Source of the DNA: CAYSEW01 sp964430245
GTDB taxonomy: Bacteria; Bacteroidota; Bacteroidia; Flavobacteriales_D; Parvicellaceae
Direction: 5' to 3'
DNA: 64,000 nucleotides
Assembly: GCA_964430245.1 (NCBI GenBank)
Contig: CAYSEW010000002.1
Location: 102,876 to 166,875 of the forward strand
The notes under the pieces are model-generated. The model made no database searches, was not told the origin of the DNA, and was given only the letters and a program-made list of their open reading frames with translations. Of the stretch, positions 24,851-33,739 are shown piece by piece (the stretch's first letter is position 1; each line of letters starts with the position of its first letter). The position numbers were made by a program, and so were the translations under genes.

Positions 24851-27130
24851 TTAAAAAATGGTGTATTTAAATCCTATAAAAAAATTAATTCCCTGAAATG
24901 ACGTATAAATATAAGAAGGATCGAATGAATAATTATTAGGGTTATCGATAGGGTCATTTACATATTTATCAAAAGGATCATGAGCTCTTAATATAGAATA
25001 AGAAGGAGGTGTAAAGTTCAATAGGTTTCTCACTCCAAAATAACAACTCATATTATTCTTAAATTCCTTACTGATCTTAATGTTTTGAATGCTGAATGGC
25101 TGAGAATAGGCTGACCTAAAATCATTTTCTATCAAAGGTAGCTTCATTGGACCATAAACATTACCAGTATAATCTAAGGATAACCCAATTTTTGATAATG
25201 AATAGGAAGCAGACCATGTAATTGAATAAGGCTCAGTAAATAATTGTTCTTCTTTAACAAATGTTCCAGATTCATTCATTTCATTACTATATACATCTAG
25301 AATGGTCGCACCTACATTTATCCTTAATGGAAAATCAAATAAAATTTTAGTGTTTAATGTAATCCCTCTAGATACTGCCGTTCCATTAAGATTAGCATAA
25401 ATAATCTGGTTATCATTGGATTCAAAGTCAGGAATAATCTTATTAGAAAAATGAGTATAAAAAGCAGATCCGTCCAATATCAAAGTGCACCATTCAGAAA
25501 ATATCTTTTTCTCAATATTTAGGTTAATATTATTTGATCTTTCAGGATCTAATTCTCCATAAAAAATTACTTCTCTAGCACCTGTTAATGCTGCATGATC
25601 TTCAGAAAAAACATTAACAACTCTAAATCCATTTCCATATCCTATCCTTAACAAAAGTTGATCGGTAGGTGACCACTTTAAATTAGCTCTTGGAGATAGA
25701 ATACTTCCATGTTCAGTATGATAATCATATCTTGAACCAAGTAATAGATTTACTTTTTTAGACCAACTTATATTATCCTGAACAAAAATACCTGGTAATA
25801 TCCAATCAACTGGATCATTAACTGATCCAGAACTTGTAGCTATAGTATTATCATCATAATAATTATACCTTACAGCTATTCCAGAAACAAAGTTGTTCTT
25901 ATCCCCTATTTTCTTATGCCATGTCATTTGCCCAAATGCTATATGTTGATCTGCATTATAAGACATAATCCCATATCTAGAATCTTGAGAATGATAGCTA
26001 TAAGAACTACTTAACATTAACTTCTCTTTTGTAGGTAATTCATATTTCCCTATTAACTCTACTCTTTCTGTATAAATTGATTCTCCATAAATACTATCTC
26101 CTCCTCTATAATGAGAATTCCATTGCATTTCACCACCCCATCTATCTTCATATAAATATCTTGCAGAAAAATAGGCAGCTTTATTATCAGCTCTTTTAAA
26201 GCTCAGCTTATTAAAAAGACTTACCCTGTCTTTTAATGTTAGATCTGTAAAATTATCTCCATTATTATCGATAGGGTTTGAATAATTATGATAATCAACA
26301 GCAAAAATGCCTCTGACTTTTTTACTTTCAGCATATTTAAACATAATGCTACTTTGAAACTCCTGCCATGATGTAGCAGAAATATCTAGTGATAATTTAG
26401 GAGCACAATCAATAGTCTTTGTAATCACATTTATAAGCCCAGCTACTGCTTCTGAACCATATAATGTAGAAGCAGGTCCTTTCACCACTTCAACTCTTTG
26501 CAATAGGCTATTAGGAATACCCTGTAAACCATAAACAGTCGAAAGTCCACCAACAATAGGCATACCATCAATTGTCACCATGGTATATGGTCCCTCCATA
26601 CCATTAATATGAATATCTCCAGTATTACATACTGCACAATTCAATTGCGGTCTTACACCATTAATATTTTGTGTTGCTTCTAGTAAACCAGGTGTGGGCA
26701 CCTTATTTAAATAGGTAGCAGAATATACTTCTATAGGAATTGGACTATTTCGTTTTGAAATCTCATTTAAAGTACCACTTACAACCATCTCATCTAGTAG
26801 GTCATCTGATGCTGATAATTTGAAAATAATATTCGTGTCTGATTTTACTTCAAAAGAAATAGTTTTTACATTATATCCAATTGCAGAAATTTGAATATCA
26901 ACCCAACCTTTATTTACTTTAAATATAAAATCACCTTTTAAATCCGCTGACACTCCTTTTTGAGTTTTAGACTCAAATAAATTAGCAAATGGAATAGGAA
27001 CTCTTTGATCATTAATCAAATTACCCTTTATTGTCAATTGCTGAGAAAAAGTAGAAACTGAAAAGAAAACACCAAGAAGTAAATAAAATAGATAGCTAAA
27101 TATTCTATTAAAATGAAAATCTTTAGACAT
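24851..27130 (-). CDS. TonB-dependent outer-membrane receptor
   Basis: This 759-residue protein has a signal peptide (to about residue 30), a carboxypeptidase D-like regulatory domain (about 31-110, QLTIKGNLINDQRVPIPFA), a plug domain (about 115-240) and a 22-strand barrel ending FKYTIF, with a C-terminal aromatic residue. The plug contains a CAVC motif (Cys165, Cys168) followed by GDIHINGMEGPYTMVTIDG and EVVKGPASTLYGSEAVAGL, a conserved subclass. It imports a scarce ligand with energy from TonB-ExbBD. The paired Cys could hint at metal handling, but the ligand is unknown. No SusD partner is adjacent, so polysaccharide uptake is unlikely. Confidence 0.92.
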   Translation of the reverse strand: MSKDFHFNRIFSYLFYLLLGVFFSVSTFSQQLTIKGNLINDQRVPIPFANLFESKTQKGVSADLKGDFIFKVNKGWVDIQISAIGYNVKTISFEVKSDTNIIFKLSASDDLLDEMVVSGTLNEISKRNSPIPIEVYSATYLNKVPTPGLLEATQNINGVRPQLNCAVCNTGDIHINGMEGPYTMVTIDGMPIVGGLSTVYGLQGIPNSLLQRVEVVKGPASTLYGSEAVAGLINVITKTIDCAPKLSLDISATSWQEFQSSIMFKYAESKKVRGIFAVDYHNYSNPIDNNGDNFTDLTLKDRVSLFNKLSFKRADNKAAYFSARYLYEDRWGGEMQWNSHYRGGDSIYGESIYTERVELIGKYELPTKEKLMLSSSYSYHSQDSRYGIMSYNADQHIAFGQMTWHKKIGDKNNFVSGIAVRYNYYDDNTIATSSGSVNDPVDWILPGIFVQDNISWSKKVNLLLGSRYDYHTEHGSILSPRANLKWSPTDQLLLRIGYGNGFRVVNVFSEDHAALTGAREVIFYGELDPERSNNINLNIEKKIFSEWCTLILDGSAFYTHFSNKIIPDFESNDNQIIYANLNGTAVSRGITLNTKILFDFPLRINVGATILDVYSNEMNESGTFVKEEQLFTEPYSITWSASYSLSKIGLSLDYTGNVYGPMKLPLIENDFRSAYSQPFSIQNIKISKEFKNNMSCYFGVRNLLNFTPPSYSILRAHDPFDKYVNDPIDNPNNYSFDPSYIYTSFQGINFFIGFKYTIF

Positions 27131-27276
27131 TAAATAATTAATTATTTCGTAAAACTAACAATAATTTTTAGACAAGACTAAAAATGGAATCAAATTAGAT
27201 ACTCATATTTATAAAAAATATTATATTGAAGTTAATAGATGAATAGATTTTTATATTTTCATGAAAAACATAATTT

Positions 27277-27909
27277 TTGAGTAAAGATCAACTAGAAATA
27301 CGAATTGATGAACGCCAAAAGATTGGAAAATATCTTCATGATGCTTTATCTAATGATCTTATGGCTTTACAGTTTTATTTAACAAAAATAAAAGACAATC
27401 CTACTTCAAATGAAATTCATGAAATAATAGATAAAATTGATTATATAAGAAGAAACATAAGGGCTATTTCTCATGTATATACCATCCATATTTCAAAAGA
27501 CACTAATTTGATAGATTTAAAATCTGAAATAAAAGGATTACTAATTGATAGTGCTCATATACATGATGATATTGAATTCAATTTTCATGCATTTCCTAAA
27601 AAAAATGAGCTATTAATTGCTAAAAGCATTTGCCTTGAAATAATAATGATCATTAAAGAGATTATTTTAAATGCTGTCAATCACGGGAAATCTAGATCTA
27701 TTGAAGTAAATTTAACTCAACATGAAAAAGAATTATCCATAATTATATCAGATGATGGAATAGGGTTTGATATAAATAAAAAAATGAAAGGTATTGGGCT
27801 AAAGAACATACAAGATAGAATGAATTCAATAAATGGAAAAGCAATAATTGATTCTCAACCCAATTACGGAACAACAATTATTCTTGAGCTAACACAAGCA
27901 TTAGAATGA
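27277..27909 (+). CDS. Soluble sensor histidine kinase (HisKA_3-like), TTG start
   Basis: This 210-residue kinase has no membrane or sensor domain. The dimerisation helix holds the likely phospho-His21 in RQKIGKYLHDALSNDLMAL, and the ATPase domain has the N box EIILNAVNHG, the G1 box DDGIGF and the G2 box GIGLKNIQDR. The predicted start is TTG at 27277; the first in-frame ATG (27361) would remove His21, so TTG is needed for a working kinase. Its stop overlaps the LuxR-type regulator start by 4 bp (ATGA), showing the pair is cotranscribed. The input is presumably another protein or a cytoplasmic signal. Confidence 0.85.
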   Translation: MSKDQLEIRIDERQKIGKYLHDALSNDLMALQFYLTKIKDNPTSNEIHEIIDKIDYIRRNIRAISHVYTIHISKDTNLIDLKSEIKGLLIDSAHIHDDIEFNFHAFPKKNELLIAKSICLEIIMIIKEIILNAVNHGKSRSIEVNLTQHEKELSIIISDDGIGFDINKKMKGIGLKNIQDRMNSINGKAIIDSQPNYGTTIILELTQALE

Positions 27910-28571
27910 AATTATTAATTGTAGAAGACCATATAGCTTTTCTTGAAGGTTTAGAAGAATATCTAAATCGTAGTTTAGGTACTGAATGGGATATTCAAAC
28001 AGCTAATTCTGGGAAAAACGCTCTTCAAAAATTCAATCAGGGAAATCATTTTGACGTATTACTCACAGACCTTAATCTTCCTGGTTTAAATGGGACTGAA
28101 TTAATTATTGAAATAAAGAAAAGATACCCTTCAATTAAAGTAATTATACTAACAATGTATTATAGTAGAGCAATTGTTTCAAGATTAAAAGAAATGGGGA
28201 TTTCTGCTTTTCTAACAAAAAATGTTCACCGAGAAGAAATTTTAAACACCGTGCTAAACATCAATTCAATAGACCTTTTTGTAACTGAAGAGATCCAAGG
28301 ATTATTTAAAGATTATAACCTAGAAAATTCTGGTTATGAAGATGAAAATATAGATGTATTTATAAGAACCTTCAGCTTAAGTAAAAGGGAGATTGAGGTC
28401 ATGGATTTAGTAATTGAAAACAAATCAAATGTAGAGATTGGAGAAGAAATATTTATTAGTGCTGAAACAGTAAAAAGTCACAGAAAAAACATTTATAGAA
28501 AAATGGGAATAAATAACGTACTAGATCTCTATAAGCTCCTTTTATCCAAAGGCTATGTAGAGATTACATGA
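27906..28571 (+). CDS. LuxR/NarL-family response regulator
   Basis: This 221-residue protein has a receiver domain (acidic pocket VED, phospho-acceptor Asp55 in LLTDLNLPGLNG, conserved Lys in FLTKN) and a C-terminal LuxR-type helix-turn-helix (FSLSKREIEVMDLVIENKSN, EIFISAETVKSHRKNIYRKMG). It is phosphorylated by the kinase encoded just upstream and then binds DNA. Targets are unknown; nearby candidates are the SiaB/SiaC genes and the surface-protein block. Its stop abuts the convergent SiaC-like gene with no intervening base. Confidence 0.93.
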   Translation: MKLLIVEDHIAFLEGLEEYLNRSLGTEWDIQTANSGKNALQKFNQGNHFDVLLTDLNLPGLNGTELIIEIKKRYPSIKVIILTMYYSRAIVSRLKEMGISAFLTKNVHREEILNTVLNINSIDLFVTEEIQGLFKDYNLENSGYEDENIDVFIRTFSLSKREIEVMDLVIENKSNVEIGEEIFISAETVKSHRKNIYRKMGINNVLDLYKLLLSKGYVEIT

Positions 28572-28955
28572 TCATGACCTAATCAAAACATCCATATTTA
28601 AACCAGTAATTTCTGCTAACTCTTCACCTAGCATCTGCATATCCTCATCCATTTCATAATATCTCCATTCTACAGAAATAAAGGGGTGGTCTTTCTGTAA
28701 TTTACTTAGCTCCATAAGTAATTTTTTAATCATTACTAAAGAACTAGTACTGATATATTCAAAATCAAATAAAAACTTATAATTGGAAATAGCCTCATTT
28801 GTAAGCTTTGAATGAATCTGCTCTAATGAAGAAAAAACAGCTTCATAAAATTTTTTAGGATTTTCGGGACGCGTCTCACCAGAAAGAACAAATGATATTT
28901 CATCAACAGAAATTGCTGGTGTACTTATTGTCCCTTCTATATTTAAAATATTCAT
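28572..28955 (-). CDS. SiaC-family regulatory phosphoprotein (DUF1987)
   Basis: This 127-residue protein matches the SiaC/DUF1987 family: IEGTISTPAISVD at the N-terminus, a FEYISTSS segment where Thr70 aligns with the phosphorylated Thr of SiaC, and EWRYYEMDEDMQMLGEELAEITGL near the end. In Pseudomonas, SiaC is phosphorylated by the kinase SiaB and dephosphorylated by SiaA, and its unphosphorylated form binds a diguanylate cyclase. It follows the SiaB-like gene after 3 bp. No PP2C-type SiaA is in the window. Confidence 0.82.
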   Translation of the reverse strand: MNILNIEGTISTPAISVDEISFVLSGETRPENPKKFYEAVFSSLEQIHSKLTNEAISNYKFLFDFEYISTSSLVMIKKLLMELSKLQKDHPFISVEWRYYEMDEDMQMLGEELAEITGLNMDVLIRS

Positions 28956-28958
28956 TTA

Positions 28959-29498
28959 CTAAATGGTTACTTCTACAAGAAAAAACAACTCTCCATTCTC
29001 AAGCTCATTAAAATAACAATTGATATCATTACTGTTGATTGCCATTTGAAACAACCCTAAGTGTGCAGAATTAGATTTTTCTGGATCAACATCTTTTAAT
29101 CTTTTTTTAAATTCAGTTCTTAGCTCTTTCTCAGATAAATTTTTAACTGCATCAACCTTAGACTCAAGAATACTTTTTTTCTGTGGGTCAATTAGATTGC
29201 CTAGTAAAATCAAAAAAGAATCTCCTTTTCTAGACACATTTACAATTCCGTAAGGAACTTGCTCAACATCATCAATCTGATGAGAAATAATATTCTGAAT
29301 TCCTTCAACAAAAGATGAATATATTTTCCTTGATACAGATTCATCAACACCTGTTTTCTTAAGAGATAGCTTTAAGTTTTCTATAAGATAACTTGCTAAT
29401 TCAAAGTTTAGACTCCCATAGTAATTAATAAGCACCTCATTATTGACAAGGTCTTCAAATACTTGAAGTGTTAATTTTCTTTTACTAATGATTTTCAT
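28959..29498 (-). CDS. SiaB-family protein kinase
   Basis: This is 179 residues from the ATG at 29498. The longer start at 29516 would lie upstream of the predicted transcription start from the promoter at 29514-29546, so the shorter form is preferred. It resembles SiaB-type kinases with a compact GHKL-like fold: KIYSSFVEGIQNIISHQ carries the Glu/Asn-containing N-box-like helix, and the NSAHLGLFQMA segment fits a G2-like loop. It would phosphorylate the SiaC protein encoded next. Assignment depends on adjacency as well as sequence. Confidence 0.72.
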   Translation of the reverse strand: MKIISKRKLTLQVFEDLVNNEVLINYYGSLNFELASYLIENLKLSLKKTGVDESVSRKIYSSFVEGIQNIISHQIDDVEQVPYGIVNVSRKGDSFLILLGNLIDPQKKSILESKVDAVKNLSEKELRTEFKKRLKDVDPEKSNSAHLGLFQMAINSNDINCYFNELENGELFFLVEVTI

Positions 29499-29513
29499 AG
29501 AATATCTTACATA

Positions 29514-29546
29514 CAAACATAAAACAAAATTAGATTTCTTTTCAAA
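29514..29546 (-). promoter_or_regulatory. Candidate promoter of siaB-siaC
   Basis: On the minus strand TTTG (29546-29543), 21 bp, then TATGTTTG (29521-29514), an exact TAnnTTTG match. The expected start point near 29508 lies upstream of the ATG at 29498 and downstream of the ATG at 29516. Confidence 0.5.
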
Positions 29547-29567
29547 ATTTGAATAAAAACTAAAACA

Positions 29568-29602
29568 AATTCACCCCGTTGGGGGATATCATAACAATTA
29601 CA
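29568..29602 (+). repeat. Intergenic C-run/G-run palindrome, copy 1
   Basis: CCCC-GTT-GGGGG followed by ATATCATAACAATTACA, between the divergent siaB and type A cargo genes, 68 bp before the latter's ATG. No plus-strand gene ends here, so it is not a terminator. It aligns with copies at 33674 and 37326. Confidence 0.7.
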
Positions 29603-29652
29603 ACTATTAGAAATTTGTTTACAGAAAAGTTAATTAAATAAATAGAAATATT

Positions 29653-30441
29653 ATGAAAACTCTTGTTTATCTACTTACACTAATACCATTATTGTCTTTT
29701 AGTCAAAACAAAACCACATCACAGGTTTGCATTGATTTTCAAGAAGACACTATCCCTAATACTAGTTTAAATCAAGGAGTAATAAATGAATTAATTTATG
29801 AAACCAATGGAATAAAAATTTATGGAAACATCAACAACCCTAGTCATGGGGGGCATTGGTTCTGGATGTTTAATAATCTATATGTCAACAATATTTTGGC
29901 GACTTTTGATTTAACTGACCTTAACACTGAGAATGATTATAAAAAAATTACATTTTTAGTTGATGGATATATGTTGGATACTACATTAATAAATTCTTTT
30001 AAAATCAATGGTTTTGATGTAAACACATTGCCTACAGATATTTCCTGGGAATTTGAAAATTATAATGTGTGGGGAATTTTAAAAATAACAATTGAAGGTC
30101 AAGTGTCAAGTTTTACTATAGGCCCTTTTAATCAGATAGATGATCTTTGTATTGAATCATTTGAATCTTCACCAACAACTACGAACGAAATATTTAATTA
30201 TGAAGAAAATATTAAGTTCTACCCCAACCCAATGACTAGTTCTGCAACCATTGAGCTTCCTAATGATTCTGAGTATTATAGCCTAACTATTTACGATGTA
30301 CTTGGCAACCTTGTAAAAGCAATTGAAAATATACATTCAAAAAGATTAATACTTGAAAGAGAGGGATTAACTAATGGAGTGTATTTATATCAGCTCAGTT
30401 CCAGCAACAAATCATTCTCTGGAAGGATTATCATAAAATGA
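29653..30441 (+). CDS. Secreted protein with T9SS type A sorting domain
   Basis: This 262-residue protein has a signal peptide (about 1-18, ending SFSQ), an unrecognised N-terminal region of about 165 residues, and a C-terminal type A sorting domain from about 190 (IKFYPNPMTSSATIELP, LTIYDVLGNLVK, GVYLYQLSSSNKSFSGRIIIK). Type A domains direct export through the Type IX system and are cleaved during attachment or release. The middle segment with a short Gly/His/Trp-rich stretch does not match a family I know. It leads the plus-strand surface block and is followed by the PKD giant after 42 bp. Confidence 0.8.
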   Translation: MKTLVYLLTLIPLLSFSQNKTTSQVCIDFQEDTIPNTSLNQGVINELIYETNGIKIYGNINNPSHGGHWFWMFNNLYVNNILATFDLTDLNTENDYKKITFLVDGYMLDTTLINSFKINGFDVNTLPTDISWEFENYNVWGILKITIEGQVSSFTIGPFNQIDDLCIESFESSPTTTNEIFNYEENIKFYPNPMTSSATIELPNDSEYYSLTIYDVLGNLVKAIENIHSKRLILEREGLTNGVYLYQLSSSNKSFSGRIIIK

Positions 30442-30483
30442 TCAGCATCATAATTCTCAATACTTTTTAAAGCATTTAATAAG

Positions 30484-33400
30484 ATGAAAAAACTACTCAT
30501 ATTTATATTAATCTTATTGGGGAATTCTTATTCTGCTCAAAATCAATGTACTAATATGGATTTTGAATATGGCGATGCAACTGGCTGGGATCTAATTAGC
30601 GGCTTTGTAAATGGTCAAGTAGCACAAATAACAAACACAAACGCTACTACATTAGCAAATAATGATTTCACCATCTACAATGGCGGGAATGATCCTCAAG
30701 GTGGATTTCCAAGAGTAAATCCAAATTCAGGAAACTATTCCTTAATGATAGGAGACTACACAAATACTGGATATGGAGCTGCTGCTGCAAGAAGGACATT
30801 TATAGTCGACTCATCAAATGCCAATTTTCAATATTCATTTGCCGTTGTATTAGAAGACCCAGGACATTCTCATGGAGACATGCCTTTTTTTAAAGTAAAT
30901 GTGTATGATCATATGGGAAACCTCATTACCTGTGGGGAATACTTAGTAGTAGCAGGAGGAAACCTTGATTCTACTTGGAGTCCTTACTCTGGAGGATGGT
31001 ACAGAGACTGGCATACTGTATTTGTTCCACTTGAGCCTTATTTAGGAACCAATGTAACGGTTGAATTTGTATCTGGAGATTGTGATCAAGGAGGTCATTA
31101 TGGATATGCATACATAGATGCTGAATGCCAATCTCTTGAATTAATTCCTCCAGGAACAGAAATTTGCGACAATCAGCCTGTCACATTCACTGCACCTAAT
31201 GGAGCCATCTCTTATTTATGGAACACAGGAGCTACTACTCAAAGTATTACCACCAATCTTGCTGGAACATATACCGTTGTTGCTACTCCAGTACAAGGAG
31301 CTGTTTGTAATGCTACTTTTTCAGCAACTATCGATGTTGCACCTGGTGTTCCAACTACTAATTTCACAGTTGACAATACCCTTTGTTTAGACGAGAACTT
31401 CTCCCCTACAGATCTCAGCACTTCATCACCTGGTTCAAATATTGGATATTGGAGTTGGGACTTTGGAGATGGTTCGCCATTACAGTCAACAAATAATACC
31501 AATCATTTTTATGACTCAGTAGGAACTTATGAAATTCAATTAATTACGGGTGTCCTTAGTCCTTCTGGATCGGGTTGTTTTGATACACTCACCCATATAG
31601 TCGATGTTCAAGGAATAGAAGCAGCATTTGAAGCCAATTATGTTTGTGAGGGAACAGTTACTGATTTTACAGATCTTTCTCAAGCATTTAATGCAGCTAT
31701 TACTTCATGGGAATGGGATTTTACATCAGATGGAGTTATTGATAATAACACTCAAAACCCTACCAATGGGTATATTTCATCTGGAAGCTACAACGCCTCA
31801 CTTACTGTAGAAACATCCTATGGGTGTTACGATAATATAATTATGCCAATTACAGTGAACCCTGTTCCTATACCTAATTTCTCTCCCAACATTGTATGCT
31901 TAGGTGAAGCAACTACTTTCACAAATTTATCTACTATAAATTCTGGAAACATTGTGAATTATTCATGGGACTTTGATAATAACAGTATTAATTCTAATGC
32001 AATTTCTCCAACTCACACATACAATCAATCTGGCACCTACAACATAACATTACAAGCACAATCTGACAGTGGGTGTGTCTCTTTTATAACAGATACTGTT
32101 TATGTAGCTGAGCTTCCTACTGCTCTATTTAATTTCACAGATACTTGCTTTATGCAATTAGCACAATTCAACGATCTATCGCTAGCAAATAATGGATCAA
32201 TATCAACTTGGAATTGGGATATAGATCAAAACAATACAATAGATTACAATATAGCTTCCCCTTCACATCTATACAACAACCCTGGAACATATAATGTCTC
32301 ATTAGTAGTTATTAATACTTATAATTGTAGAGATTCAATAACCCAACCAATAGAAATATACGAGCTACCAAATTCTCAGTTTTCCGCAGGAAATATCTGT
32401 GCAGATTCCATTGTTAATTTTGTAAATAATTCTTCTATTAATAATGGTAATATTATCAACTATTTATGGGATTTTGGAAATGGAAACTCATCTAATCAAT
32501 TTCAACCCTCAGAACAATTTACTTTAGAAGGAATCTATACCGTTTCCTTGATGTCCGAAAGCTCAAATGGATGTACTGATTCAGTAATAGGTCAAATAGA
32601 GGTTTACCCTAACCCCATTGCTTTTTTTAATGCAAATGACACCTGTTTTGGCGAAGCCATTAACTTTACTGACCTTTCAACAGTATCAAACAATCATACT
32701 AATAATAATATTACATCATGGAATTGGAATTTTAATGACAATGGTGCAGTAACCAACACACAACACCCTTCCTATCAATTTTCTCAAGAAGGAGCATTTA
32801 ATGTTCAACTCGAAATAATTACAGATAATGGATGTGTAGATGATACTTCAATACTAATTACTGTTCACCCCAATCCAGTAGCTGATTTTATGAGTCCCAA
32901 TCCAATGGGATGTTCTATATGGTGTGTAGATTTCCAAAATAATTCTACAATTAGCAATGGGAACATCATATCATATAATTGGAACCTAGGAGATGGAACT
33001 CATTCTAATTTACAACACCCTGATCATTGCTATGAAAATAATGGAACTTCAAGCGACTATTATGACATCACATTAACCACAATTAGTGACCAAGGTTGTT
33101 TAAACGAAGTAACTTATCATTCATTTGTAGGAATTCATCCTCTACCTATTGCAAATTTCACAACCTCTAGTCTATCTGCAAGCATGTATTATCCCTATTT
33201 TGAATTTTATGATCAATCTACTATTGCAGACAATTACAATTGGGATTTCAATTCATTAGGTAGCTCAAGCAACAGTGAGCCTATATTCATTTTCCCCGAA
33301 TATCAAACAGGCACTTATGAAATTTGTTTAGATGTTAGTACACTTCACGGCTGTACCGATCAATATTGTGATTTTGTATATGTAAATGGGGAATCAGGAA

Positions 33401-33675
33401 TTTATGTACCCAATGCATTTACTCCAGATGGCGATGGAATTAATGAGGTGTTCAAACCAGAAATGCATGGCATATCAAATGATGGCTATAGATTCATGAT
33501 ATTCAATAGATGGGGAGAAGTCATCTTTGACACCAACATAAAAGAGAATGGATGGGATGGGAGACTTAATGGTAGCATAGTTCAAACAGATGTTTATGTT
33601 TGGAAAATTGAAGCTAGAAAAGAACACAATCTAGATTTAATAACAAAAGTAGGTCATGTTAATTTACTAAAATAA
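30484..33675 (+). CDS. Giant PKD-repeat surface protein with T9SS type B sorting domain
   Basis: This 1063-residue protein has a signal peptide (to about 19), an N-terminal lectin-like beta domain (about 20-220), an Ig-like module, then eight PKD-type modules recognisable by WDF/WNF cores and GTYNVSL-like endings (for example YWSWDFGDG, SWEWDF, NYSWDF, TWNWDI, NYLWDFGNG, SWNWNF, SYNWNLGDG, NYNWDF). It ends with the type B sorting domain (YVPNAFTPDGDGINEV, FMIFNRWGEVIFDT, DVYVWKIEA). PKD stalks project adhesive domains from the surface. It is probably a filamentous adhesin exported by T9SS; the ligand is unknown. The downstream PorP/SprF gene at 37427 fits the usual type B cargo pairing. Confidence 0.88.
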   Translation: MKKLLIFILILLGNSYSAQNQCTNMDFEYGDATGWDLISGFVNGQVAQITNTNATTLANNDFTIYNGGNDPQGGFPRVNPNSGNYSLMIGDYTNTGYGAAAARRTFIVDSSNANFQYSFAVVLEDPGHSHGDMPFFKVNVYDHMGNLITCGEYLVVAGGNLDSTWSPYSGGWYRDWHTVFVPLEPYLGTNVTVEFVSGDCDQGGHYGYAYIDAECQSLELIPPGTEICDNQPVTFTAPNGAISYLWNTGATTQSITTNLAGTYTVVATPVQGAVCNATFSATIDVAPGVPTTNFTVDNTLCLDENFSPTDLSTSSPGSNIGYWSWDFGDGSPLQSTNNTNHFYDSVGTYEIQLITGVLSPSGSGCFDTLTHIVDVQGIEAAFEANYVCEGTVTDFTDLSQAFNAAITSWEWDFTSDGVIDNNTQNPTNGYISSGSYNASLTVETSYGCYDNIIMPITVNPVPIPNFSPNIVCLGEATTFTNLSTINSGNIVNYSWDFDNNSINSNAISPTHTYNQSGTYNITLQAQSDSGCVSFITDTVYVAELPTALFNFTDTCFMQLAQFNDLSLANNGSISTWNWDIDQNNTIDYNIASPSHLYNNPGTYNVSLVVINTYNCRDSITQPIEIYELPNSQFSAGNICADSIVNFVNNSSINNGNIINYLWDFGNGNSSNQFQPSEQFTLEGIYTVSLMSESSNGCTDSVIGQIEVYPNPIAFFNANDTCFGEAINFTDLSTVSNNHTNNNITSWNWNFNDNGAVTNTQHPSYQFSQEGAFNVQLEIITDNGCVDDTSILITVHPNPVADFMSPNPMGCSIWCVDFQNNSTISNGNIISYNWNLGDGTHSNLQHPDHCYENNGTSSDYYDITLTTISDQGCLNEVTYHSFVGIHPLPIANFTTSSLSASMYYPYFEFYDQSTIADNYNWDFNSLGSSSNSEPIFIFPEYQTGTYEICLDVSTLHGCTDQYCDFVYVNGESGIYVPNAFTPDGDGINEVFKPEMHGISNDGYRFMIFNRWGEVIFDTNIKENGWDGRLNGSIVQTDVYVWKIEARKEHNLDLITKVGHVNLLK

Positions 33676-33709
33676 TTCCCCCATTGGGGGGATATTATCC
33701 CCATTACAG
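33674..33709 (+). repeat. Intergenic C-run/G-run palindrome, copy 2
   Basis: CCCCC-ATT-GGGGGG followed by ATATTAT and a second C-run (33699-33702), then ATTACAG. It starts at the stop codon of the PKD gene and lies 49 bp before the next ATG. The G-run could pair with either C-run. Confidence 0.7.
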
Positions 33710-33739
33710 TCAAAGTAATTTAGCTTAAAATAATTTAAT

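Noticed and set aside
29568..29602. C-run/G-run hairpins as rho-independent terminators
   Set aside because: No T-run follows any copy, and copy 1 has no upstream plus-strand gene to terminate.
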